Positions 1 through 7,143 of a stretch of DNA of 64,000 nt are shown one piece after another. A program made the translations under genes and the position numbers. The DNA comes from Verrucomicrobiota bacterium (GTDB lineage: Bacteria; Verrucomicrobiota; Verrucomicrobiia; CAIQCK01), in the NCBI GenBank assembly GCA_026397915.1, contig JAPLTX010000008.1:1-64000 (forward strand), in the 5' to 3' direction. Each line of letters opens with the position of its first letter. The stretch's first letter is position 1. The notes under the pieces were generated by a model that was not told the DNA's origin, searched no databases, and worked only from the letters and a program-made list of their open reading frames with translations.

Positions 1-173
1 TTGCTGCGGTGTAATCATGCCCCCAGAGCCTGCCTGAGGGCTTGTCGACCTGCCCGGCCAAACTCTCGGCCAATCCCCAAAACAACGGGGATTTGTAATT
101 GTCGTCGGTGGGGAATTCTAATTGTCGCCAGCGGGGAAGACTAGTTGTCGTCACTGAGGAAGTGTAATTGTCG
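1..173 (-). mobile_element. End of an insertion element (IS21-like is the best guess)
   Basis: The left edge holds the terminus of a mobile element. Four direct repeats of a 23-base unit lie immediately next to the point where the acr3 reading frame loses its family sequence (about base 181). On the minus strand, an ATG at 18-16 opens a frame reading MITPQQ that runs off the window and could be the start of the transposase. Several spaced transposase-binding repeats at the ends are typical of IS21-like and Mu/Tn7-like elements. The family cannot be fixed without the transposase body, which lies outside the window. Confidence 0.5.
82..173 (-). repeat. Four tandem 23-bp repeats at the element end
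   Basis: Read on the minus strand, four units of exactly 23 bases follow each other (151-173, 128-150, 105-127, 82-104). Each starts CGACAATTA or CGACAACTA and carries a TTCCCC-type block (TTCCTC in the first, ATCCCC in the fourth). The exact period and the position beside the truncated gene suggest binding sites for a transposase. What binds them is inferred. Confidence 0.7.
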
Positions 174-1185
174 CTATACGAACGGTGGCCAGCGCCGCGG
201 GTGAATCCGCGCCAAAGAGTGTGATGGCCACAGCCACGGCCAGTTCAAAGAAGTTGCTCGCGCCGATGAGCGCGCCGGGCGAGGCGACGTTGTGCTCGAC
301 GCGCAGCCGTCGCATCAGCAGATAGCTCAGGCCGGAGTTGAAATAGACTTGGATGATGATCGGCACCGCTATCAGCACCACGGCGAACGGGCGGCTGGTA
401 AGGTTCTTGGCTTGGAAAGCGAAGATCAGCACCAGCGTTAGCAACAGCGCACCAATCATCACCGGATGGAACTTCGGCAGGAACTTTTGCTCAAACCACG
501 CGAGGCCGTGCGACTTCAGCAGCGTTGCGCGCGTGAGCCATCCCGCCGTCAGCGGGATGACGATGAAGACAACGACCGACGTGATGAGAACCTTGGCTGG
601 CACGACGACATTGGCAACGCCACAGAGGAACATCACGATGGGTGCGAACGCCACAAGCATGATGAGGTCGTTGACCGCCACCTGCACCAGCGTGTAGGCC
701 GGGTCGCCGTCGGTGAGGTAGCTCCAGACGAAGACCATCGCCGTGCAAGGCGCGGCGGCGAGGATGATAAGACCGGCGGTGTAGCTGCGCGCCGTCTCCG
801 GGTCAATCCACGCCGCGAAGACGTGCTGCATGAACACCCAAGCCAGCAGCGCCATGCTGAACGGCTTCACCAGCCAGTTCACGAACAGCGTCACCATCAG
901 TCCCTTCGGCTTGCGCGCGATGCCGCCGATGGCACCGAAGTCCACCTTTAACATCATCGGGTAGATCATCAGCCAGAGCAGGATGCCGATGGGCACGTTG
1001 ACTTGCGAGCCTTGGCCAAATTCCAGTTTACTCAGCGACGCAGTCACGTCGGGCAGCAGTTTTCCGAATGCGACGCCGACGATCATGCAGAGGAAAACCC
1101 ACAGCGTCAGGTAACGCTCGAAGAAGGCGAGGCGTTTCGGCGGATCGGGAGGAACAGCGGAAGAAGCAGACAATTGGGTGCTCAT
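151..1185 (-). CDS. acr3: ACR3-family arsenite efflux permease, 3' end replaced by mobile-element sequence
   Basis: Arsenite exporter of the inner membrane, 344 codons from the ATG at 1185; the frame is open further upstream, but that extension overlaps the preceding ATPase gene and does not look like an ACR3 N-terminus. Family sequence is clear: the ERYLTLWVFLCMIVG start, the Pro-rich block LMIYPMMLKVDF, the PCTAMVFVWSYL segment with the Cys needed for arsenite transport in ACR3 proteins, and about nine hydrophobic segments. After FFELAVAVAITLFGADSPAA the family normally runs on through a last membrane helix. Here LATV is followed by nine foreign residues and a stop encoded by the repeat unit at 151-173. 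The last helix is therefore lost and transport may be impaired. It is the last gene of the ars operon, 23 bp after the ATPase. Confidence 0.88.
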   Translation of the reverse strand: MSTQLSASSAVPPDPPKRLAFFERYLTLWVFLCMIVGVAFGKLLPDVTASLSKLEFGQGSQVNVPIGILLWLMIYPMMLKVDFGAIGGIARKPKGLMVTLFVNWLVKPFSMALLAWVFMQHVFAAWIDPETARSYTAGLIILAAAPCTAMVFVWSYLTDGDPAYTLVQVAVNDLIMLVAFAPIVMFLCGVANVVVPAKVLITSVVVFIVIPLTAGWLTRATLLKSHGLAWFEQKFLPKFHPVMIGALLLTLVLIFAFQAKNLTSRPFAVVLIAVPIIIQVYFNSGLSYLLMRRLRVEHNVASPGALIGASNFFELAVAVAITLFGADSPAALATVRIATITLPQ

Positions 1186-1208
1186 GATGATGTCGTGTTG
1201 TCGGATGT

Positions 1209-3158
1209 TCAGTTGCAGCAGCGGGCCGGCGTGCAGCCGCACAAAGATCCAAATTGGCCGCCAGTCCTGCGGTGCTTGGGTTTTGCGCAAAGCAGAAGAG
1301 TCGAACTGAGAACCACGGTGATGCAGCCAGCTTCCTGGAAGAGGACTGCCACGACCGGAGTGAGCAGTCCTATGATGCCAAGGACCAGCCCGATGACGTT
1401 GTAGATGATGGAGAAGAAGATGTTCAGTTTGATTCGACGCAGGACTTTCGCCGACATCCACATGAAATCGGCAACTCCGGATAGGTTGTCGTTCATCAGG
1501 GTGACATCAGCCGTTTCGATGGCCACATCCGTGCCGGCGGCGCCCATGGCGATGCCGACATCGGCCAACGCAAGAGCCGGCGCGTCGTTAATGCCGTCGC
1601 CAACCATTCCCACGATATGGCCGTCGGCCTGCAATTTCCTGACGAACTCCTGCTTCTGCTCTGGAAGAAGTTCGGCCTGGTAATCATCAACGCCAATCGC
1701 CTTGGCCACCGCTGCGGCAACCTGGGGATGATCGCCAGTCAGCATCGTAATTCTCTCAACTCCCATTGTTTTGAGCAACCGGATGGTTTCAGCAATCTCA
1801 GGACGGATCTCATCGGCAATCGCCAGCAAGCCGATCGCCTCATCGTTGTGCGCGACGAGAACTGCGGTGCGTCCCAGCTCCGATTGTTTTGCAATCTCGT
1901 GATCAGCACGAGAGCTGATAGGCACACCGGCCTCCTGAAGGAATGCCTGCTTTCCGACAAGAATCTTCACGGTGTTCCATCGGACCTCAACCCCCATGCC
2001 CGTCGCACTCACAAAATGGTCTGGGTCGGGAATGTCGAGTTTCCTCTCTTTACCGGCTGTCAGAATGGAACGCGCCAGCGGGTGCTCGGAATACTTCTCC
2101 GCGATGCATGCCATGCGCAGGATGTCGTCCGGGGCTTTACCGTTGAAGGAGACGATGCCTTCAACCTTGGGCTTGCCGAAGGTGAAAGTGCCCGTCTTGT
2201 CCACGAGCAGGCGAGTGATCTTGTGGCCCATTTCGAGAAAACTGCCACCTTTGATGAGAACCGCTCTGCGGGCCATGTTGGAGACTCCAGCGGTTACGGC
2301 GGTTGGTGTAGCGATGGCGAATGCGCAAGGGCAGGCCACCAGTAGAACGGAAACCGCGACCTTCACATCGCCGGAAATGACAAAGGCGATGATTGCGAGC
2401 AGAACGACCGTCGGCAAAAACCATATTGTGAAACGGTCAGCCAGATTCTGAATGGGCGCGCGCGTGCCTTGCGCCTCCTGAACCAAGTGCACAATTCTTG
2501 CCAGGGTGGTGCTTTCTCCGACCTTTTCCGTGCGAATGTCGAGGCGACCGGATTCATTGAGTGTCCCGCTGAAAACACTGCTTCCCGGGAACTTTTCCAC
2601 CTGCATGGACTCGCCGGTGATCGGAGCTTGATTGACGCTGCTGGCGCCAGCCGTCACCACACCGTCCACCGGAATCCGCGCGCCGGGCTTGACCACAACA
2701 ACGTCACCCACTTGAAGCTCGGCAACCGGCACAACGACCTCTTCTTCTTGTCGGCGAACAATCGCCGTTGTCGGGGCAAAATCCAGAAGGTCGCGGATGC
2801 TCTTGCGGGTCTTGTCCAAGGTGTAGGACTCCAGCGCCCCGGCAACGGCCATGATGAAGACAATGATGGCGGCGGGTCGGAATTCGCCGACCGCCATTGT
2901 GGCCACGAGTGCGACCGCGACAAACACGTTAACCGTGATCTTACGCCTGAAAATGTCCTTGAACCCGGAAACAAACCGTTGAAAGCCGCCAAATACCGTA
3001 GCGACAATGGCGAGTGCCGCATTGACGAAATGAGGACCGATTTCCCAATGAGCGAGAATCCAACTCGCCAAGGTCAAGACCGCGACAAGAGCCGGGACAA
3101 TGGACAAGACGGCAAGCTCTCTGTAGTCCGAGGTATCCTGCCTGTTGTTACGACGCAT
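1209..3158 (-). CDS. P1B-type heavy-metal-translocating ATPase
   Basis: Inner-membrane ATP-driven metal exporter, 649 aa from the ATG at 3158, which follows a GGGGAA block. Visible motifs are TGES (181-184, actuator), the metal-site CPC (276-278) in a transmembrane helix, DKTGT with the phosphorylated Asp320, SEHPLA (nucleotide domain) and GDGINDAP (hinge). There is no N-terminal HMA metal-binding domain, but the C-terminus is Cys-rich (CGC and CC near the end). CPC fits Cu+, Zn2+ or Cd2+ pumps; the position in an ars operon might instead mean a thiol-metal substrate, which is inference. Its start overlaps the end of the Cys-rich peptide gene by 11 bp, so the two are probably translationally coupled. 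Confidence 0.93.
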   Translation of the reverse strand: MRRNNRQDTSDYRELAVLSIVPALVAVLTLASWILAHWEIGPHFVNAALAIVATVFGGFQRFVSGFKDIFRRKITVNVFVAVALVATMAVGEFRPAAIIVFIMAVAGALESYTLDKTRKSIRDLLDFAPTTAIVRRQEEEVVVPVAELQVGDVVVVKPGARIPVDGVVTAGASSVNQAPITGESMQVEKFPGSSVFSGTLNESGRLDIRTEKVGESTTLARIVHLVQEAQGTRAPIQNLADRFTIWFLPTVVLLAIIAFVISGDVKVAVSVLLVACPCAFAIATPTAVTAGVSNMARRAVLIKGGSFLEMGHKITRLLVDKTGTFTFGKPKVEGIVSFNGKAPDDILRMACIAEKYSEHPLARSILTAGKERKLDIPDPDHFVSATGMGVEVRWNTVKILVGKQAFLQEAGVPISSRADHEIAKQSELGRTAVLVAHNDEAIGLLAIADEIRPEIAETIRLLKTMGVERITMLTGDHPQVAAAVAKAIGVDDYQAELLPEQKQEFVRKLQADGHIVGMVGDGINDAPALALADVGIAMGAAGTDVAIETADVTLMNDNLSGVADFMWMSAKVLRRIKLNIFFSIIYNVIGLVLGIIGLLTPVVAVLFQEAGCITVVLSSTLLLCAKPKHRRTGGQFGSLCGCTPARCCN

Positions 3159-3339
3159 TGCGTTCCCCAGCTTTGGGATCGTCCTTCTTCTCTTTGGCTT
3201 TCTCATCGCCGTCATTCGATTGGGAAGAACAGCCGCAACTTTCGCCGGGGCCGCAACACCCACCCGTCTTGGTCATGGACTCCCATATCAAGGCTAGGAA
3301 ACCTTTCTTTTGTTTCGGGTCTTTCACGTTGGTTCCCAT
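3148..3339 (-). CDS. Small Cys-rich protein of the ars operon
   Basis: A 63-aa soluble peptide. The start at 3339 is chosen because a strong ribosome site (GGAGA) lies just upstream; an ATG at 3357 in the same frame overlaps that site. The centre carries GGCCGPGESCGCSS, four Cys in nine residues, and the ends are lysine-rich. Such motifs bind soft metals or arsenite. Small proteins of this kind next to metal permeases are common in arsenic and mercury loci, but I know of no assigned function. Its coupling to the downstream P-type ATPase, which lacks its own N-terminal metal domain, suggests that it may hand metal to that pump; this is inference. Confidence 0.75.
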   Translation of the reverse strand: MGTNVKDPKQKKGFLALIWESMTKTGGCCGPGESCGCSSQSNDGDEKAKEKKDDPKAGERNAS

Positions 3340-3369
3340 CGTCAAATCTCCTTCCATCTCGGATTAAGT

Positions 3370-4071
3370 TTAGAACGTTGCGAGCAAATAAAATCCTGCG
3401 CAGACAAGCAGAACGCCGGCGATGACCCGGATTGCCGCCTCCGCCTTCTGTAGTTTGATAGCCGCTTTCCCCAACGAAACGCCGAGCAAGATGGCGCCGA
3501 GTGGCAGGCTGAACCCCACGCCAAACGCCGCCATGAGGACCATGCCCCAGAGGATATGGCCCATCAGCACGCTCGCGCCGATAACGATGAAGATTCCAGG
3601 ATTGCATGGCAGGGAGGCTGCCGCCACGCCGCCCCCCAGCAATAACCCCACAACCACCGTGCCCAGCATCCCGTGGATGCCGGAACGCGCTTCCGTCTTT
3701 CGAGTAAACTGCGGCAGTTTCACGGGCAACAGTTTGAGCGCGGCCAATCCCAAGACGACCGCAATGACGCCCGCGAAGAGCTTCCAGTATCGGCCAAGCA
3801 ACGCCTGCGCGGTCTGCCCCACAAACCCGGCGACAAATCCCAAAACGATCAGCGCCAACGTGGTGCCAATCATGAACGAGATCGCCGACACGAGGGCCGT
3901 TCGACGGTTGGCGTCTTCACGCGTGCCAGAGTAGGCCACCAGCATTCCCATCGCGGGCAAGGTGCAACACGCGCTAGCCACGGCACTCACTAGCCCCAAC
4001 AGGAAAGCCAGCGGCACGGCCGCCGGTCCTGTGCTGGCCGATTGAAGCGCGTTTGTGATGGATTCGAGCAT
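3370..4071 (-). CDS. CcdA/DsbD-like transmembrane thiol transport protein
   Basis: A 233-aa inner-membrane protein with about six helices, of the CcdA/DsbD transmembrane family, which moves reducing equivalents from cytoplasmic thioredoxin across the membrane. The two conserved half-sites are visible: ACCTLPAMG in the first helix region and LPCNPGIF near residue 155, the Cys-plus-Pro pattern of the redox pair. It starts 12 bp after the thioredoxin-like gene, a pairing expected for electron donor and periplasmic acceptor. In this operon it probably keeps the extracytoplasmic Cys-rich domain of that neighbour reduced; the true target is unknown. Confidence 0.85.
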   Translation of the reverse strand: MLESITNALQSASTGPAAVPLAFLLGLVSAVASACCTLPAMGMLVAYSGTREDANRRTALVSAISFMIGTTLALIVLGFVAGFVGQTAQALLGRYWKLFAGVIAVVLGLAALKLLPVKLPQFTRKTEARSGIHGMLGTVVVGLLLGGGVAAASLPCNPGIFIVIGASVLMGHILWGMVLMAAFGVGFSLPLGAILLGVSLGKAAIKLQKAEAAIRVIAGVLLVCAGFYLLATF

Positions 4072-4083
4072 GTGGCTTACTCT

Positions 4084-4713
4084 CTACTTACAGCCGGACG
4101 GGCCGCAACCACCCGGTCCACAGCTGCCAGCCCGCGAAGCGGCGACGAATCCCTGCACGAGTTTCGTTTCCGTGATGTCGCCGGAAACCGGAACCATCCC
4201 GCCGCCCTTGACCATCACCAGAACGCCCGGCACGGACACTTGCGCCGCAATCTCAGCGTAATCGGGCGAACCCGCCTTCAACGTGAAAAGGCCGCACTTG
4301 GCCCCAACTTTGGACTCAAGCGTGCTCGCGGCGCTCTTCATTGGCGTCGAGGGCGGATTGCCGGAAGTTCCTTCCTTTCCAGGAAGGAATATGAAAACGG
4401 CGGTGGTGTTGGTGGCAACGGAATTCAATTCAGAAAGCGCGCCGATGGTCGTTACCGCGCCCGCCGATGTCTGCGAAGTGGCGGATGCCCCAACATTTGC
4501 CGTGGCCGCTTGGGCTGATCCGCCATTGCCCTTGGTTACGGCTCGCACCACTAACACCCCGGCGGCGATCAACACGATGACGCCGATCACCCATCGCCAT
4601 TTGCCGGCCCCGCTGGGTGCGTGGCAGCAGCATTCTGGCCCACAGGCCGCAGCCTGTTGTTTCTGCGATTCCATGTTGTCAGGCTGTTTCCCGTCGTCAT
4701 TTGGCAAGTTCAT
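4084..4713 (-). CDS. Membrane-anchored thioredoxin-like protein with Cys-rich ends
   Basis: A 209-aa protein. The start at 4713 is supported by an AAGGAAC ribosome site. The N-terminus contains ACGPECCCH, then one membrane helix (about residues 39-58), a low-complexity Ala/Ser/Thr linker, and a domain with thioredoxin-like features: a predicted strand AVFIFLP, AKCGLFTLKAGSPDYAEIA, VPGVLVMVKGGG with the cis-Pro-like VPG, and a KLVQGFVAA helix. It ends with GSCGPGGCGPSGCK. A classical CXXC active site is missing where expected, so redox or metal chemistry may rest on the terminal Cys clusters. It sits between the ArsM fusion and the CcdA-like gene. Confidence 0.7.
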   Translation of the reverse strand: MNLPNDDGKQPDNMESQKQQAAACGPECCCHAPSGAGKWRWVIGVIVLIAAGVLVVRAVTKGNGGSAQAATANVGASATSQTSAGAVTTIGALSELNSVATNTTAVFIFLPGKEGTSGNPPSTPMKSAASTLESKVGAKCGLFTLKAGSPDYAEIAAQVSVPGVLVMVKGGGMVPVSGDITETKLVQGFVAASRAGSCGPGGCGPSGCK

Positions 4714-4748
4714 CGTTCGTTGTTCCTTATGTTCGTGTTTGTTTCTCT

Positions 4749-5939
4749 TCAACCACAACAGCCCGTCGCGCCCTGAGTGCCGCAGCAGGCGTCGCTTGGC
4801 TTGTCCATTCCCACTTTGTCGCCGCAACAGGGATCGGAAGCCGCCGCCGGATTGCTAAGGCTGGCCCCCGTCAGTTTGTCCGCGAGTCTGAGAATGGCCT
4901 GATGCGGAGACTCCTTCACCGCGACAGCCATCTTCACCGCACTCGCCATGTCGGTCTTGGAAACGCCACGGCGTTGCGCTTCATGGTAATGATACTTGAG
5001 ACAAGGCTCGCAGTTCGCGACGATGGCGGCACCGATGGCGACCAGTTCTTTGACGGCGGGCGTGAACAGGTTCGTGGAATCGGCGGCGACGAAGGCAGGC
5101 TTGCTCGCTGTCACTTCCAAACTGGTGATGTAGTCGGAAGGCTTCGCACCCGGCGGCAGGTGCGCGATGATCTTTTGATAAATCGGGTCTTTCCAATCCG
5201 CCATGCCGTCCACGTAGCCCGACTTGCGCGTGAGCACGACATTGGTGAGGCCCGCGTCACGAGCCATGCGCTCCGTGTCTGAAACTAGCACCGCCCCAGC
5301 GACGCAGCCAACCAATGCCTCCACCATTTCCACGATGGCGGGCGGCAGCGGTTGGAGCAGCGCGAGGTCGGAGACGGCAATACGGCCTCCCGGCTTGAGC
5401 ACACGGGCCATCTCGCGCCAGACTTGCGGTTTGTCGGGCGAGAGATTGATGACACAGTTGGAAATAATAGCATCCACGCTCGCGTCGGCCACCGGCAGAT
5501 GTTCGATCTCACCGAGGCGAAACTCGACATTGTCGAGGCCGCTCCGCTCGCGATAGGCGACGATGTTCTTGCGAGCCTTGGCGAGCATTTCCGGCGTCAT
5601 GTCCACGCCGATGGCGCGGCCGGTCGGTCCGACTTTCCGTCCGGCGATGAAAACGTCAAACCCGCCACCGCTGCCGAGGTCGAGCACAACTTCGTCAGGC
5701 TGTAGCGCGGCGAGCGCGTTCGGGTTGCCACAGGAAAGACCCATGTTCGCACCGTCAGGCAACGCGGCCAACTCTTCGGCGCTATAGCCGATGTGCTTGG
5801 CGAGTTCTTCGGAGGCAGCCGGCGCTGAACCGCAACACGTTGGCGTCGGGCCGCAACACGAACCGCCGATCTTTGCGATTTGGCCGTAGCCTTCGCGAAC
5901 CTTTTTCCGCACGGATTCGGATTTACTGTGAGGATTCAT
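4749..5939 (-). CDS. arsM: Arsenite S-adenosylmethionine methyltransferase fused to an AhpD/carboxymuconolactone decarboxylase-like domain
   Basis: A 396-aa cytoplasmic enzyme. Residues 1-280 are ArsM: the SAM-binding block [11 protein letters not shown] (85-95), [12 protein letters not shown], and the three Cys that bind As(III) in characterised ArsM (here C70 in GLSCGNP, C162 in [12 protein letters not shown]212 in VGCVAGAV). It methylates arsenite to methylated species. Residues 290-360 form an AhpD/CMD-like helical domain with [12 protein letters not shown] (C310, C313, H317), the CXXC-plus-His pattern of peroxidatic or thiol-transfer members. The N-terminus (CCG, CCG) and C-terminus (CCG three times) are also Cys-rich. 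The fused domain may supply electrons for the reduction steps of methylation (inference). It lies 16 bp after the small Cys gene. Confidence 0.9.
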   Translation of the reverse strand: MNPHSKSESVRKKVREGYGQIAKIGGSCCGPTPTCCGSAPAASEELAKHIGYSAEELAALPDGANMGLSCGNPNALAALQPDEVVLDLGSGGGFDVFIAGRKVGPTGRAIGVDMTPEMLAKARKNIVAYRERSGLDNVEFRLGEIEHLPVADASVDAIISNCVINLSPDKPQVWREMARVLKPGGRIAVSDLALLQPLPPAIVEMVEALVGCVAGAVLVSDTERMARDAGLTNVVLTRKSGYVDGMADWKDPIYQKIIAHLPPGAKPSDYITSLEVTASKPAFVAADSTNLFTPAVKELVAIGAAIVANCEPCLKYHYHEAQRRGVSKTDMASAVKMAVAVKESPHQAILRLADKLTGASLSNPAAASDPCCGDKVGMDKPSDACCGTQGATGCCG

Positions 5940-5955
5940 AGGAACAGGTTATTTT

Positions 5956-6234
5956 TTAATCGCCGTTGCCGACCCACGGGTTCGCCATCATCGTGTTCAC
6001 GAGCATGTCGTTCATCAGCAGCTTGGCCTGGCTGAGGTCGTAACACGTTCGATAATCGGGGCACTCCACACATTTCTCCCACGCCTCGCGTTTGACTTCC
6101 AACGTGTGGCCTTGCGCCCCCGTGCCGGAACTGGCGACCAATGCGCTAAACGCTTGGCCTTCCAACTTCTGTTTGAATCGAAGCCGAGTGAAATCTGGAA
6201 ACATCGTGCCGTAACAGTCCGGGTGAGCATTCAT
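5956..6234 (-). CDS. Uncharacterised small Cys protein of the ars operon
   Basis: A 92-aa soluble protein with no family I can name with confidence. The start MNAHPDCYGTMFPDF and the core EKCVECPDYRTCYDLSQAK give four Cys (C7, C55, C58, C64) in a pattern suited to a metal or arsenic site. I recall similar unnamed proteins beside arsM/arsC in other bacteria, but no function. It is 13 bp after arsC and 16 bp before the arsM fusion, so it is certainly part of the operon. A role as arsenite chaperone or methylation helper is only a guess. Confidence 0.75.
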   Translation of the reverse strand: MNAHPDCYGTMFPDFTRLRFKQKLEGQAFSALVASSGTGAQGHTLEVKREAWEKCVECPDYRTCYDLSQAKLLMNDMLVNTMMANPWVGNGD

Positions 6235-6247
6235 GCGGCCTCCGTCA

Positions 6248-6676
6248 TTACTTGGGCTTGGTCAGTGCGTCCGGCAGAGTCGCCACGAACCGGCGGATTT
6301 CATCCCGCACGCGGCGATAAATGACCAGCTTGGCTTCGCCATCGTCCATATTCTTGGTGAGCTTCGGCGGGTCCTCGAAGCCGACGTGGATGACCTTAGT
6401 CTTGCCGGGGAACACCGGGCAGTGCTCATTGGCGTGGCCGCAGACGGTGATGACGTAGTCAAATGTGACGCCAGTCAGATCGTCGAGCGTCTTGGAGAAG
6501 TGCCCGGAAATGTCCACGCCCGCTTCGGCCATGACCTTGACGGCGTGGGGATTCATGCCGTGCTTCTCGATGCCGGCGGAATACGGCTCGATCACGTTAC
6601 CTTTGAGGCGGCGCGCCCAGCCTTCGGCCATCTGGCTGCGGCAGGAATTGCCGGTGCAAAGGAAAAGGATTTTCAT
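6248..6676 (-). CDS. arsC: Thioredoxin-coupled arsenate reductase (LMW phosphatase fold)
   Basis: A 142-aa cytoplasmic enzyme that reduces arsenate to arsenite. The ATG at 6676 overlaps the TAA of arsR by one base; longer in-frame starts run back into arsR and are unlikely. The phosphatase-like loop CTGNSCRS (C7 to R13) is at the N-terminus, and the redox pair C79/C86 lies in VCGHANEHCPVFPG, matching the Cys82/Cys89 relay of the Staphylococcus pI258 enzyme. This marks the thioredoxin-dependent class, not the glutaredoxin class. DPP in FEDPPKL is the conserved acid-loop segment. It feeds arsenite to the ArsM fusion and the ACR3 exporter. Confidence 0.95.
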   Translation of the reverse strand: MKILFLCTGNSCRSQMAEGWARRLKGNVIEPYSAGIEKHGMNPHAVKVMAEAGVDISGHFSKTLDDLTGVTFDYVITVCGHANEHCPVFPGKTKVIHVGFEDPPKLTKNMDDGEAKLVIYRRVRDEIRRFVATLPDALTKPK

Positions 6677-7038
6677 TATCGGAGTTGCCGTTGGCATATC
6701 GTTGTGGGGTCCACCTTGAGAATTTGTTTCAGCTTCCTGCAATCTTCGGCTGCTTGCGACGTGCCGCCGAGCGACTTCTGCACCCAGTCAATTGCCTCGC
6801 GAATGGCGACCGTGGCTTCCTTGCCCGGCAGGCGGTAATACACCCACCGCTCCTCCTTGCGGGACTCGATCAGCCCCGCTTGATAGAGGATGGAGAGGTG
6901 CTTGGAGATGGTGGAGGGCGCCAGCCCGCACAGTTCGCCGATCTGGCAGACGCACAGCTCGCCAGCCTTCAACGCCAACAGCACGCGCACCCGGTTTTCG
7001 TCCGCCAACGCCTTGGTAATTCTCATGAACTCACGCAT
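6676..7038 (-). CDS. arsR: ArsR-family metalloregulator
   Basis: A 120-aa winged-helix repressor that leaves DNA when it binds As(III). The metal motif ELCVCQIGELC (about residues 27-37) holds the Cys pair CVC plus a third Cys, followed by the recognition helix APSTISKHLSIL and the wing ESRKEERWVYYRL. It is the first gene of the operon. Two starts are possible: the ATG at 7038, which would make the transcript almost leaderless because the promoter -10 ends at 7046, or the ATG at 7026 (MRITKALAD), which has a weak GTGAG upstream. The dyad between -35 and -10 is the natural place for self-repression. Confidence 0.95.
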   Translation of the reverse strand: MREFMRITKALADENRVRVLLALKAGELCVCQIGELCGLAPSTISKHLSILYQAGLIESRKEERWVYYRLPGKEATVAIREAIDWVQKSLGGTSQAAEDCRKLKQILKVDPTTICQRQLR

Positions 7039-7045
7039 GACATAC

Positions 7046-7075
7046 GCTATAGTTCGTCGGATGACGAAATGTCAA
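7046..7075 (-). promoter_or_regulatory. arsR promoter with a built-in operator dyad
   Basis: On the minus strand TTGACA (7070-7075) and TATAGC (7046-7051) are separated by 18 bp, a good sigma-70-like promoter. Inside the spacer lies a perfect 6-bp inverted repeat, TTCGTC / GACGAA, at 7053-7068. A repressor there would block RNA polymerase, as expected for ArsR. The match is by eye and no other copy was found. Confidence 0.7.
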
Positions 7076-7143
7076 CATATAAAATATGCCGGACATCTGC
7101 TGAGGATTGAAACAACGGAATCTCTGTCTGTCCCGCGCGCCCG

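Noticed and set aside
82-173. Four repeats as a CRISPR array
   Set aside because: The units are directly adjacent with a 23-bp period and have no unique spacers or cas genes.
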